From Erpobdella octoculata (Eukaryota; Annelida; Clitellata; Hirudinida; Erpobdellidae), in contig OZ022241.1 in the NCBI GenBank assembly GCA_963978895.1, positions 1,291,191 to 1,355,190 on the forward strand: a stretch of DNA of 64,000 bases, given 5' to 3'. Position numbers and translations under genes: made by a program. Position 1 is the first letter of the stretch; every line of letters starts with the position of its first letter. Below are positions 1 to 16,615 of this stretch, one piece after another. A model generated the notes under the pieces. The model saw only the letters and a program-made list of their open reading frames with translations. It made no database searches and was not told where the DNA came from.

Positions 1-13
1 ACCTGTTGAGTTA

Positions 14-560
14 GTGAATACATTAGATCATCAAAGAAATAAAATTCCTGAAGCAGTACAGCTACAACCAGTGCTTCCTGATGGCGATAAAATTAATGGA
101 GTCATGGATAAATGCGAAATAAACAAAACTACATCTGAAGATGAAAACTTGTCAGTTCTGCCATTAGGAGTAAAACAAAAGTCATGGAATGAATGGAAAA
201 AGAAACGCCCATGGCTGTTATGTCACCAAAAAAGAGTTCTTTGTAAAACTTGTAAAAGAATGGAAGGTCACAATATTATTTTTGCTGAAGGCAAATATAT
301 GAGAGAAGAGAATGCTTTTATTTCTGTAGGAGTAATAGCTCCAACAGCCAAAAAACTGCTTTAAAAAATTGATAAACATTCTAAAGGGAAAAGACATGAA
401 AGATGTGTTGAAAATTTAAGTATATCCAATATGAATATTGCCAAAAAAGCATTGAATGTCCAAAGAAGAAAATTTGAAATAAATAATGAAAAGAAAATTA
501 AAGCAACAGAAAAATTTTTTAACATTGCTTATTTGAAAAAAAATAAAGAAGAAATGCGAC
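14..560 (+). pseudogene. Transposon-derived zinc-finger protein fragment with internal stop
   Basis: An open frame from 14 stops at 362-364 (TAA) but continues in the same frame to about 560, where Helitron-like DNA takes over. The peptide has a WNEWKKKRPWLLC start, a LCKTCK pair and, after the stop, KIDKHSKGKRHERC, then a basic helix ending in ATEKFFNIAYLKKN. This layout resembles the N-terminal TTF/BED-like zinc finger of hAT-derived KIAA1586-type proteins; that match is from memory and only moderately sure. The stop, the missing catalytic part and the Helitron junction indicate a dead fragment. Confidence 0.5.
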
Positions 561-978
561 CAGGAGTGAGAAAGCGACCTTGGACGGGAAAGCGAGCGTT
601 TAAGGAAACGGGAGCCAGAGAGAAAAACCTTTAAATTTTCCGGGCAACGCCGGGTAACCCAGCTATATATATATATATATAGCGGGGGCACGGGAACGGG
701 AAGCCAACTAAGAGCTAAAGATAGAGTGGGAAAAGAAAAGCGACCGAGAACGGGAAAGCAGCCAGGAGAGAGCGGGAAAGCGACCGGGAGCGGGAAAGCG
801 ACCGGGAGCGGAAAAGCGACCGGGAGCGGGAAAGCGACCGGGAGCGGGAAAGCGACCGGGAGCGGAAAAGCGACCGGGAACGCAACGGGAACGGGAAAGC
901 GGAGAAGGATTGGGAGCGAGAGAGACAAACATTAGTAAAACCTCTAAAATCCCCGCGCAACGCCGGGTACCCCCGCTA

Positions 979-1030
<52 letters not shown>
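561..1030 (+). mobile_element. Two adjoining Helitron-like 3' ends plus (TA)n
   Basis: Two plus-oriented copies of the same tail lie side by side. Each has a GC-rich minisatellite of about 18 bp (GCGACCGGGAGCGGGAAA-like; about eight units at 770-890), followed by a short palindromic terminus, CCGGGCAACGCCGGGTA. The second copy ends CCCCGCTAG at 979, next to T and a (TA)n tract (980-1030). A subterminal hairpin, a terminal CTAG and insertion next to T are Helitron hallmarks. The first copy ends degenerately near 662. No Rep/helicase gene is present, so both are non-autonomous. Confidence 0.6.
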
Positions 1031-1032
<2 letters not shown>

Positions 1033-1085
1033 TACAACCTCTGACTTCGACCCCCCCTGGAAAAATTGTTCAATTTTTACACTGT

Positions 1086-1215
1086 TTACACCAGGTGTTT
1101 TAAGACTCTAATGGCTGTATGTAGGAAGCACTTGAGTACTTCCTGTCGTGGATCATAATTTGATCTTTTTAACTTTTCCCTCCTCCTTTCTCCAGGCTTG
1201 GGACTGGCTTGCAAT
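1086..1215. repeat. Dispersed repeat, copy 1 of 2
   Basis: The segment starting TTTACACCAGGTGTTTTAAG recurs at about 57851-57985 with small differences, including the shared stretches GGAAGCACTT/GGAAGCACCT and TGATCTTTTTA. It is in the same orientation in both places. No coding potential is seen. The remaining 1216-1500 is 3' flank of gene A; its 1340-1400 part resembles the 3' flanks of genes B and C. Confidence 0.6.
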
Positions 1216-1500
1216 TATTACGGAAGAAAAAAGTGATTGCAAAATTTGTGTTTTAATTACATATAAAAGCATTGGGTTTTAAAAATTCGTTTTTAATTTA
1301 CTTGTTATATTTATAGACAATCGGGACTCAACATAGCGATAGTCGTAATACATGAACATTTTATTACCATAAAAAATGCTATCAGTTTGTCAATAGAAAA
1401 ATAATTGGACAGACTTAGAAAAATCTTAATTATTGTAATGTATAGAAAATGCTTTTATAACAGAAACATGTCCAATTGAAGAAAATAGCAAATCTAATTA

Positions 1501-7362
<5,862 letters not shown>

Positions 7363-8114
7363 CTAAAATCAATCAAAAACAATCAGTCGGTAAAAAAAAA
7401 ACACTGAAGTGGAACTAGTTAATAAAGTTAATTACATTCAGTAATCTGGCCTTTTTATGCCAGATTTGATGCTTAACTTCATTCGCATGGATCTTATTTA
7501 TACTTTTTAATGTACAGAACCCAGATTTTGTTGTTGAACTGAACTACTAAATTACTAAATTCACTCAGTGCCATTTAAATCAGTCAATTCATCAGTCACA
7601 CTTCAAACGCTTGTTAAAGAATAGAGGGCCAGCTCTTTGATCAAAAACGTCTTTTTACAGCAAACGTTATTGACAAGCACCATAAAATATTTTTTGTATG
7701 TGAAAATTAATGCCTTAAATGAACTGATGACGACCCAATACGATTTTGAATAAAGATTGCTGTGGCTATAAAAATTGTTCATGCCAGTAGTTACGGTTTT
7801 TATTCTACTAAATTCCTGTCGCTGAGCATAAGAGTGAGTAATTAAGTTACAAGCTTTTTTTTATATATTCCTGGACGAACACGTCTGTCGATTAATTTAC
7901 AGCTCGAACTAGTTGAAAGCATTTTTGTGACAGCTGGGTGCTATGCAGTAATGTCTCAGCTTGGCTTGAGTTGAAACTTTTAGTTTAGATTAAATTTTTA
8001 GAAACTGGGCATACAGTGGTGTACATTCGGTTTCAGTTCTTAGCTTTTACTAAAAATTTCAAAATTGAAACTTTTTTAAAGTTTAATTTTTTTAGGTTAG
8101 TGAAAGGAGTTAGT
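7363..8114. other. Upstream flank of gene A, no feature recognised beyond CAG-rich edge
   Basis: AT-rich sequence with no open frame of note. It should contain the gene A promoter and its noncoding first exon, because an acceptor is visible at 7363, but I cannot place a TATA box or start site with confidence. Confidence 0.5.
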
Positions 8115-8250
8115 TAACCCCACGAGACACTTAAGCTGAGCTATGCGTGTAAACCCCTTGCTTAAGGGAGCTATGACGGTGACGCCGGTGAGATCCGAAC
8201 CGCCGACAGGCGAACGCTTTACCGCTTTGCCACCACGGCCATTAAAACGA
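8115..8250 (-). mobile_element. tRNA-derived SINE, minus orientation
   Basis: Read on the minus strand, it has a tRNA-like head: an A-box-like TGGCAAAGCGGTAAAGCG (8232-8215) and a B-box-like GGTTCGGATCT (8201-8191), followed by CACCGGCGTCACC and CTCCCTTAAGCAAGG. The last two blocks also occur in the element at 14143-14370, so they belong to one family. It is not a functional tRNA gene: no matching acceptor stem is seen. Confidence 0.6.
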
Positions 8251-8362
8251 TTAAATGATTTTTTTGATTCACTGGAGAAAATCAATTGCTTAATGGGTTT
8301 ACTATCATCTACGTGGAATTGTACATAATTAGGTCTTAATTATTCTTGATAAAAAACATGCA

Positions 8363-8653
8363 TTGCATGGAATTAAATCAACTTTATTCAATAAAGGATC
8401 AGGTGGATCAGAAAAATTGTATTGTTATTTATTATTATTTAAAGTGACAAATTATGAAACAGAGAGTCTCGTAATTTATGATAATGCATTTCATTATTTA
8501 AATGAGAGTGAAATAACAGATGAAATATCTGAATGTTTACAAACCAAAGATTTAATATCACATAGGTATGAACTTTTTCATATCTATGTGATGCAGAAGC
8601 AAGGTCAGTCTGCTATACACCTGAATGTTCATCATATACAATTTCTTATTTGA
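8363..8653 (+). CDS. Unrecognised ORF, 96 codons
   Basis: An open frame with compositionally plausible protein (KLYCYLLLFKVTNYETESLV, then an acidic stretch ISECLQTKDLIS). I do not recognise a domain. No intron signals or homologous copy in the window support it. It sits next to a SINE between two genes, so it may be a transposon fragment or chance. Confidence 0.25.
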   Translation: MHGIKSTLFNKGSGGSEKLYCYLLLFKVTNYETESLVIYDNAFHYLNESEITDEISECLQTKDLISHRYELFHIYVMQKQGQSAIHLNVHHIQFLI

Positions 8654-10920
8654 TGTCAATGAAGATCTAACTGAAAGAAGTGATTCTATTTAGTAGAAAA
8701 TCAAATAGAGTGGATATTAATGTATATATTATACTATTTTTTAATGATCACAGATTATGGTTCATCTGTTCACAATCATTCCATATTTCAACAAATTACA
8801 GTAAAAACATTTACAGCCAATTATTTTGAATCCGTAATTCATGTCATTAATGACCATTATTTGAAGTAATTTTCTAAAAGTATCCTTTAAATAACTTCAA
8901 CAAAAGTGTTTTTTAGGATCATGGACCCTCTGTCTGCAGTAGCTGTTTTTGACTGGAGCCGATCCGTATTTTTTCAAAATGTAAGTCGAAAAATAAAGAC
9001 TACCTCCCAGCATAATGATGTAGAGTAAGGCTACAAAACAGCTTCTGAGATTGCTAGAGGATATCGCAAAATTGAAAAACACCAATAACAATACCTGCTG
9101 TTCATTGGTAGGAAGTGCATGGAATCAAAATCACACTCAAAACTCACTGCTTTTGCTGGAATTAAAGTTGTAGAAACCATTTGCATGCAACTACTATATA
9201 TAAATTGCATCAAAAGAGACAGCAAACAGGTAGCAAAGAAGCAGCTGAACAATTGAAAACTTGTCTGATTTTTTTAAAAAAACACTTCAATTAACCACGT
9301 TCATCTTAAGGACGGTGTCCGCTGACTTCACTTAAATGTGTTTTTCCGTGAAAAAGTTGGTACAATTAAAGATGACCTCTGTCAGGCTACGAGCGGCCGA
9401 ATAGATAAAAATGTTTGCAACTGAGCTAAAATGTTGCAGGACAACATAGTTTCTGCAAAAATAGCCTTGAATATCTGAGATATTTTTATTTGTTACTTTC
9501 CCAGGTCATTACAATCGTGCTCCTTCTAAGATTGGTTCTCAAATGTTTTGTTCAGCAGTATACATTTTACTAGTACTACTGATTCAATGTCCAATCTGCA
9601 TTTTCTGTATGGGAACTGTATAAATTTGCTTTATATACCTGAACTAGAATTTGTTTTTTCTTGCATTTAGTATAAGTATAACTTAGCACATTGATTGAAA
9701 TGTTTCATTATGCTATACTGATTCAAGGTTTGGTCTGTATCTTCTGTATTGGAACCATGTTTGTTTATATTTTTCAGTTTGAATTCGTTTCTAAATAAAT
9801 ATGGTTTGAGTTGTGTTAATGTGGTTATTTTTTTTTAGATTTTGAGTGTAACCTAATCAGGTTGGAGTAATCTTAAGTTGTGATATGTTGCACTTATCAC
9901 TATACATTTTTTTATGAACAAATGTTGTTACTTTACTGGTTATGCAAAGACAAAATAAAATAACAATAAAACTATTAAATTCACTAAGAATCTGACACTG
10001 ATGCAAATACTTGATGCAAAAGTCAGTTCTCCATTTCCACAGTTCTACAAACAAATTTTAAATCTTTCATTCAATTTACTTTATTCATTCTTTAATACAT
10101 TTCATTAAGTTTATGCTAACCAGCAAAAAACCCAGTTATTTAGAGAATGTTTTCACCAGTTTGCAACATAATACTTCATAATGGAGATCTGTTGACATAT
10201 TAGTGCAGCGTCGGTTATTTACAGGAAAACCATCGTTTGCATCGTTTATTGAATGGAAAAAATACATATTTGTAATCAGAATTCAATGCTTGTAAATTAC
10301 TGATATCGCCACATTTTTTGAAGTATAATAATATTAATAATCACCTTTTTGATCTCACTCCTATGAAGGCTGAAGGCAAGGCTTGGCTTAGCTTAGCGGC
10401 CTTAGGCTTATCGATTAAGCCGGTCCACTAGAAAAATTATTATTAAATGACAGATGTCAGGTATTTCAACAGACTGTCTGGGATAAAATAAAAATATACC
10501 AATTTTTTCGGTTTTTCTTACTGTGGCCTAAAACTCGTCCGTGGCTTACATCGCGCAACCTCAATGTTTTTATTAATATAGCAAAACAAAATATTGGTAA
10601 TATCAGTTAGATTACGGATAAAACAGACAGAGCTAAAACAAAAAACCGACAGCGACTACCGACCTATTTAAAAAGATATTTGAGATTTAGTTAGTTCGTC
10701 TTCGGAACATATAATAACAACATAAACAAAATATTGTACGGAGCATAGATAGTACCGACACTAAAAAATATCTATATACAAATGTCTGCGTGTGTGTCCT
10801 TTATGCATTACTAAACCATTCATCCAATCGTAATAAAATTTTCACACATTATTGTGAGTTAATAGGGAAAGGTTTTTGTGAAACAAAATTGAGATAAGTC
10901 ACAAAGTGAGCGGGAGCGGG
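8654..10920. other. Intergenic DNA between genes A and B, mostly featureless
   Basis: AT-rich DNA without a supportable gene. A short frame encoding MESKSHSKLTAFAGIKVVET lies at about 9119-9258 but has no further support. A Helitron-like internal stretch (GTGTGTCCTTTATGCATTAC) is at about 10790-10815. Confidence 0.4.
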
Positions 10921-10939
10921 AACTTGCACTAAAAATATC

Positions 10940-11009
<70 letters not shown>

Positions 11010-11247
11010 CCCGGGTTTTCAGAGATTTTTTTATTGTTTTTCTCTCGCTCCCGTTTCCTTCCCCGCTTGCTCTTACGCTTCCGGCCGCTCTCCCGTCCCC
11101 TGAGTCTGTCTGTCTGTGATTTTGGCCTATATATAAACTCCTCCGAAACGGCTGAACCGATTTTTTATGAAATTTCTTGTGTACAAAAAATTTCATAAAA
11201 ATCGGTTCAGCCGTTTCGGAGGACTTTGGATACAAACGCCGTCACGA

Positions 11248-11329
<82 letters not shown>

Positions 11330-11345
11330 ATCCAAGACGCAGGAG
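10780..11345. mobile_element. Nested Helitron-like ends with (TA)n and a head-to-head inverted repeat
   Basis: It contains a TGTGTGTCCTTTATGCATTA stretch, (TA)n at 10942-11006, a minus-strand tail beginning TTGCCCGGGTTTTCAGAG, then an inverted repeat of 36 nt (11140-11175 and 11188-11222) around CCTCCGAAACGGCTGAACCG, then a second (TA)n at 11252-11325. The AAACGGCTGAACCGATTTTT block is a common 5' subterminal sequence of animal Helitron/Helentron elements. I read it as two 5' ends meeting head to head. Confidence 0.55.
11140..11222. repeat. Long hairpin, arms 36 and 35 nt
   Basis: Arms 11140-11175 and 11188-11222 are complementary apart from one base of length difference in the T/A run, with a 12-nt loop. 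It lies inside the nested Helitron-like ends. Confidence 0.85.
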
Positions 11346-11454
11346 CAGCATTTGACATGCAGGTAGACTTCATTGAAAAGAAAATTTTGAAAAATAAAAA
11401 AAAATCTGTTATTTATTTGATGTTTTCATTAGCAAAAAAGAGAAAAAATTAGCA

Positions 11455-12307
11455 AAGAAAACCCGGGCAACACCGGTTAACCCTGTCGGTAAGCTATATA
11501 ATGGCGGGAAAATTTTGCCCCCCCCCCCCAGAAAATGCTGAATTTACGTCCCTGAATTTGGGTTTCACGTTTTCAAAAGATCGGCCATCAAAATATCCAA
11601 AAAAACGAGCGGGATTACCCGGGGCTTTTCTTTCGCTCCCTTCCCCCTGTTGCTCTTCTGCTCCTTTTTCGCTCCCGCTCTTTTTTCCTCCTTTTTGCCC
11701 ATAAAACGTAAAATAGATTTGTTAAAGTTGCTTGAAACTTTCTGCAAACTTTGTTACCTAAACTAAATTTGAATTTTGTTACTCAATAATCTTTGATATG
11801 TTTGGAAGGTATTTAGGTCATAAAAATGAATATTTTATATATATGGATAGTTTTTATTTTCCAAAAAATATAACGGATCTGAATGGAGAATGAGAATCTT
11901 TTTGTCAAAGACGAGTAAAATTATTGTGAACATTTTATAACCATAACAACATTCTATCAGTTTGTCAATAGCTTAATTTCAATGCTTGTAAGTATAAAAC
12001 AAGTGAACTGTAAAAAACTTCGATTTTTAAAAACCCTTTATAATTTTTTCTTTTTTTTTTAATTTTTTTGTTGAGTCTCAAAATTAATTTTTGGTCCAAA
12101 CAAGTCTATGGACCAAGTTTCAGATCGATTCGATGACAGGAAATGGGTTTATGTTCAATCAGAGGATATGTGTCAATACAAAGGATTTAATAAAATAATG
12201 ATTTTACAGCAAACTTTCATGACAGCAACATACCTGATCAAATAAAATAGAAAATTTCATTCATGAATTCGCTCTAACTTAATAAAACATTTCCTAATTT
12301 AATGCTT
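11455..12307. repeat. 3' flank of gene B, paralogous to the 3' flank of gene C
   Basis: From the Helitron-like tail (ACCCGGGCAACACCGG at 11460, GC-rich pyrimidine tract 11620-11700) to the gene B stop, the order and much of the sequence match 32113-33279. Examples are GCAAACTTTGTTA, TCAATAATCTTTGATATG and CAGTTTGTCAATAGCTTAAT. The copy next to gene C carries an extra LINE insertion. So the duplication that made B and C included this flank. Confidence 0.75.
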
Positions 12308-13284
12308 TTAGGGTTCATTCAATTTTTTAATTTCTTGATCTTTTTGTTCTAGGAGGGCCTTCAAATATTTTATCTCCTGTCGTTGCTTTGAATAATCTTG
12401 TAGAAGCTGAATAAAAAATAAAAACATATGAAATTTTATTTGCCATGATTTAACATTTAAAGATCTAATGATTCAGATCATGAGAAAACATGTCTTACAG
12501 GCCAGAAAACATCATTTTTTTAACCTCAGTACAGGCAAGCTTTTTTGCCAAGAACAAATTAAGCTAAACGAAAATTTTTATCTAAAAACTAATGAAAACC
12601 AAATAAAAACAGAAACAAAACAGTCAAATAATATAATGAAATCATGGAATTCAAATTTCTACCTCACTGGAACTGAGAGAAGCATTACTTTGTTTCTGTG
12701 TTGACCATGTAAATTCTGAACTTGCAGGATCACTCTTCACAACTACTTCAGTTTTGCTTACCATTGATGGGAATTCGTTGTTGATTTGTTCGATTAGATT
12801 CTCATTAAAGTCACTGTTTGATTCTGTTTTGGTCACAATGTCATTGTAAATCACAATGTTTTCCTTGTCAGTGAAGCTTAGTTGAATTGCCTTTTTTGTC
12901 TCCGAAGATGAGTGTACACCATCGAATTTAGACCATTTTTTAGGCTCGACTGGTTCTTTAGTGCCATTATGATTTCGGGATTTTTTTCTAAAAGACCCAA
13001 TTCCAATAATAGGCCCTTCAAGTTCAGAGTTGAGGGCACATGCTTCTCTTTGTCCATATAACAGTATACTTCCTGAGCTTCTTGAATCATTTTCATCATC
13101 ATTTTCTTGCTCCAATTTCATCTCGGTGTCCCAATAGCCATCTTGTGCTTTCTGCCTGCTAGCAAGAGTTTGGCTCAAGTCTCCTGTCCATGAAACTGTG
13201 AAGTTAGATGAAAAAGAGGGAGTCCAACTACTGACGGCAAATAAGTTGTTAAAATTACTTTTATTTTCATCTTCACTATCAGTC
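12308..13284 (-). CDS. Gene B acidic exon (5'-truncated) and shortened tail exon
   Basis: Acidic exon 13284-12663 opens TDSEDENKSNF, keeps the MKLEQEN and VVVKSDPA regions and ends SSSEVEI-like at the GAG|GTAGAA donor. The tail 12406-12308 encodes LLQDYSKQRQEIKYLKAL and ends LNEP-stop. Upstream of 13284 the acidic homology is replaced by a T/G-rich stretch (CTCTGTTTGTGTG... CTTTCTCTGTACGCAA) that also occurs near 57590-57630. Confidence 0.65.
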
Positions 13285-14088
13285 CTTGCGTACAGAGAAA
13301 GCAATACACACACACATGCACAAACACACAAACAGAGATTGTTAACCTAAATAAAAGTTTGTAAAATAATTCTATACAATTAAAGTAAATAAAACTTAAC
13401 ATGAAAAAAAATTCTATACCTTTTCTGGACATGTTATGTGCGAGACATTTCTGGTACCTGCAGTATCTACACTCTTTCCTTGTATTGAGATTGATGATAC
13501 AATTTTTATTATTCTTGCAAACATAAGTGTGTCGTCTGTTCGATCCTTCACCAAAAAATTTCTGAAATAATGATAATTGACTTCATATATATAAAAAATA
13601 TTGTGAAGATTTCTATGCCATCAATTTCCGTTTTCATACACACTTTATTTAATGACAAACAATTTTAAAACATGATTTATTAGTTTTCTTCAAGAAATAT
13701 TTGAGAAAAGAATTAGCTGCTTACAATAAATTATTTAAATAAAAAAATGATGAAAAATTAAAATAGTTGATGGTTACCTGGCAACCATGACACATGAGAG
13801 CACCATAACCAGTTCCAATGGCAACATCAGAGCAAAGAATCAGAACTTACAATAAATTATTTAAATAAACAAAATGTTGATAAATTTAAAAAAAGTTGAT
13901 GGATACCTGGCAACCTTCACACGTGAGCGCACCATAACGAATTCCAATGGCAACATCAGAGCAAACAACGCATTTCGGTTGTCCTTCCTGTGGAGCAACT
14001 CTCGGCGGACGAACTGTTGATTCAGTAAAAAATGATGTTTTAAAATTTGCATTACAAGATAAAAATGACGTTGGCCTAAAAATAGCCA

Positions 14089-14145
<57 letters not shown>

Positions 14146-14337
14146 TAGAACGCTCGCCTGTCGATCATTAGGTCGGCAGCTCAAGCCTCACCGGCGTCAC
14201 CAGCGTAACTCCCTTAAGCAAGGAGTTCACTCGCATTTGCTAAAGGGGTAGGCGCCTATAAATGGCTGCCTCTGCAAAGAACCCTTCAGTGGCCTTGAAG
14301 TCCTTTAGGATTTACGCCACTCTAAATATTGTCAAAC

Positions 14338-14373
<36 letters not shown>

Positions 14374-16537
14374 GCTATATACATAAACATGTCACAAACA
14401 GAATAATTATAACCATTCAATGTTTTTATATCAGAAACATAAATGAACTTGACATAAAAGAAATTCTATACAATTAAAGTTAATAAAATCTCATTAAAAA
14501 AAATTTTATACCTTTTATGGACATGTTTTGTGCGAGACATTTCTGGTACCTGCAGTATCTACACAAATGCCTCGTATTGGGATTGATGATGCAAGTTTTA
14601 TTATTCTTGCAAACATAAGTGTGGCTTCTGTTCACTCTTGCTCTGAAGAACTTCTGCAATAATGATAGATATCAAAAACATTGTGAAGATTTATATGCCA
14701 TAAATTTCTGTTTGTACCCTCTTAATTTAAAGACATACAATTTAGAAATATGATTTATTAGCTTTCTTCAAGAAACATTTCAGAAAAGAATTAAAACAAT
14801 AAATTATTTAAATAAATAAAATGTAAAAAAAATTAAACAAATCTTGTTGACGAAAAGTTGATGGATACCTTACAACCATTACACGTGAGCGCACCGTAAC
14901 GAATTCCAATGGCAACATCAGAACAAACCACGCATTTCTGTTGTCCTTCCTGTGCGGCGACTCTCAGCGGTTGAACTGTTGATTCATTAAACGATGTTTC
15001 AAAATTTAGCATAATAGATTATAATTTTATGAAATATAAACCATTAAATAATTTTTATTTGATACTAGAATAACTATCTAATAAATTTATGAAATATAAT
15101 TATCTAATAAATTTATGAAATATAATTATCTAATAAATTTATGAAATATAATTATCTAATAAATTTATGAAATATAATTATCTAATAAATTTATGAAATA
15201 TAATTATCTAATAAATTTATGAAATATAATTATCTAATAAATTTATGAAATATAATTATCTAATAAATTTATGAAATATAATTATCTAATAAATTTATGA
15301 AATATAATTATCTAATAAATTTATGAAATATAATTATCTAATAAATTTATGAAATATAATTATCTAATAAATTTATGAAATATAATTATCTAATAAATTT
15401 ATGAAATATAATTATCTAATAAATTTATGAAATATAATTATCTAATAAATTTATGAAATGTAATTATCTAATAAATTTATGAAATATAATTATCTAATAA
15501 ATTTATGAAATATAATTATCTAATAAATTTATGAAATATAATTATCTAATAAATTTATGAAATATAATTATCTAATAAATTTATGAAATATAATTATCTA
15601 ATAAATTTATGAAATATAATTATCTAATAAATTTATGAAATATAATTATCTAATAAATTTATGAAATATAATTATCTAATAAATTTATGAAATATAATTA
15701 TCTAATAAATTTATGAAATATAATTATCTAATAAATTTATGAAATATAATTATCTAATAAATTTATGAAATATAATTATCTAATAAATTTATGAAATATA
15801 ATTATCTAATAAATTTATGAAATATAATTATCTAATAAATTTATGAAATATAATTATCTAATAAATTTATGAAATATAATTATCTAATAAATTTATGAAA
15901 TATAATTATCTAATAAATTTATGAAATGTAATTATCTAATAAATTTATGAAATATAATTATCTAATAAATTTATGAAATATAATTATCTAATAAATTTAT
16001 GAAATATAATTATCTAATAAATTTATGAAATATAATTATCTAATAAATTTATGAAATATAATTATCTAATAAATTTATGAAATATAATTATCTAATAAAT
16101 TTATGAAATATAATTATCTAATAAATTTATGAAATATAAAAATACATGTTTCAAAATTGTTTTATATGAACTTTAAACTAATAAATACATTTTATTGTAA
16201 TATTAGAACAATTTGTTATAAAAATAACAGTAATTTTTTTATAAGTTACTAGCCGGGTATCCGGCATTGCCCAGGGGTTTTAGAGGTTTTTCGTTCTCGC
16301 TTGCTCTCTCATTCCCGCTCGCTCTCCCATTCCCGCGGCTCTCCCATTCCCGCTGGGTCTCCATTTCCCGCTGGCTTTCCCGTTCCGGCTCGCTCTCCTG
16401 TTACAGCTCACTTTGCAACCGATCTTTTTTTTCACAGAAACCTTCTTCTATTGACTTTTCAAGGTTGTTTGAAAATATCATTATGATCGGGTTGAATGGT
16501 GCAGCAACGCATAAAGGACACACAAACAGACGAATTC

Positions 16538-16615
<78 letters not shown>

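Noticed and set aside
416..960. Overlapping frames of Pro/Phe/Leu and Arg/Ser repeats on both strands
   Set aside because: They are translations of the GC-rich Helitron-like minisatellite in several frames; no gene signals.
8177..8240. Functional tRNA gene
   Set aside because: A- and B-box-like motifs are present, but no closed acceptor stem or clear anticodon loop; the shared tail with 14143-14370 marks it as a SINE.
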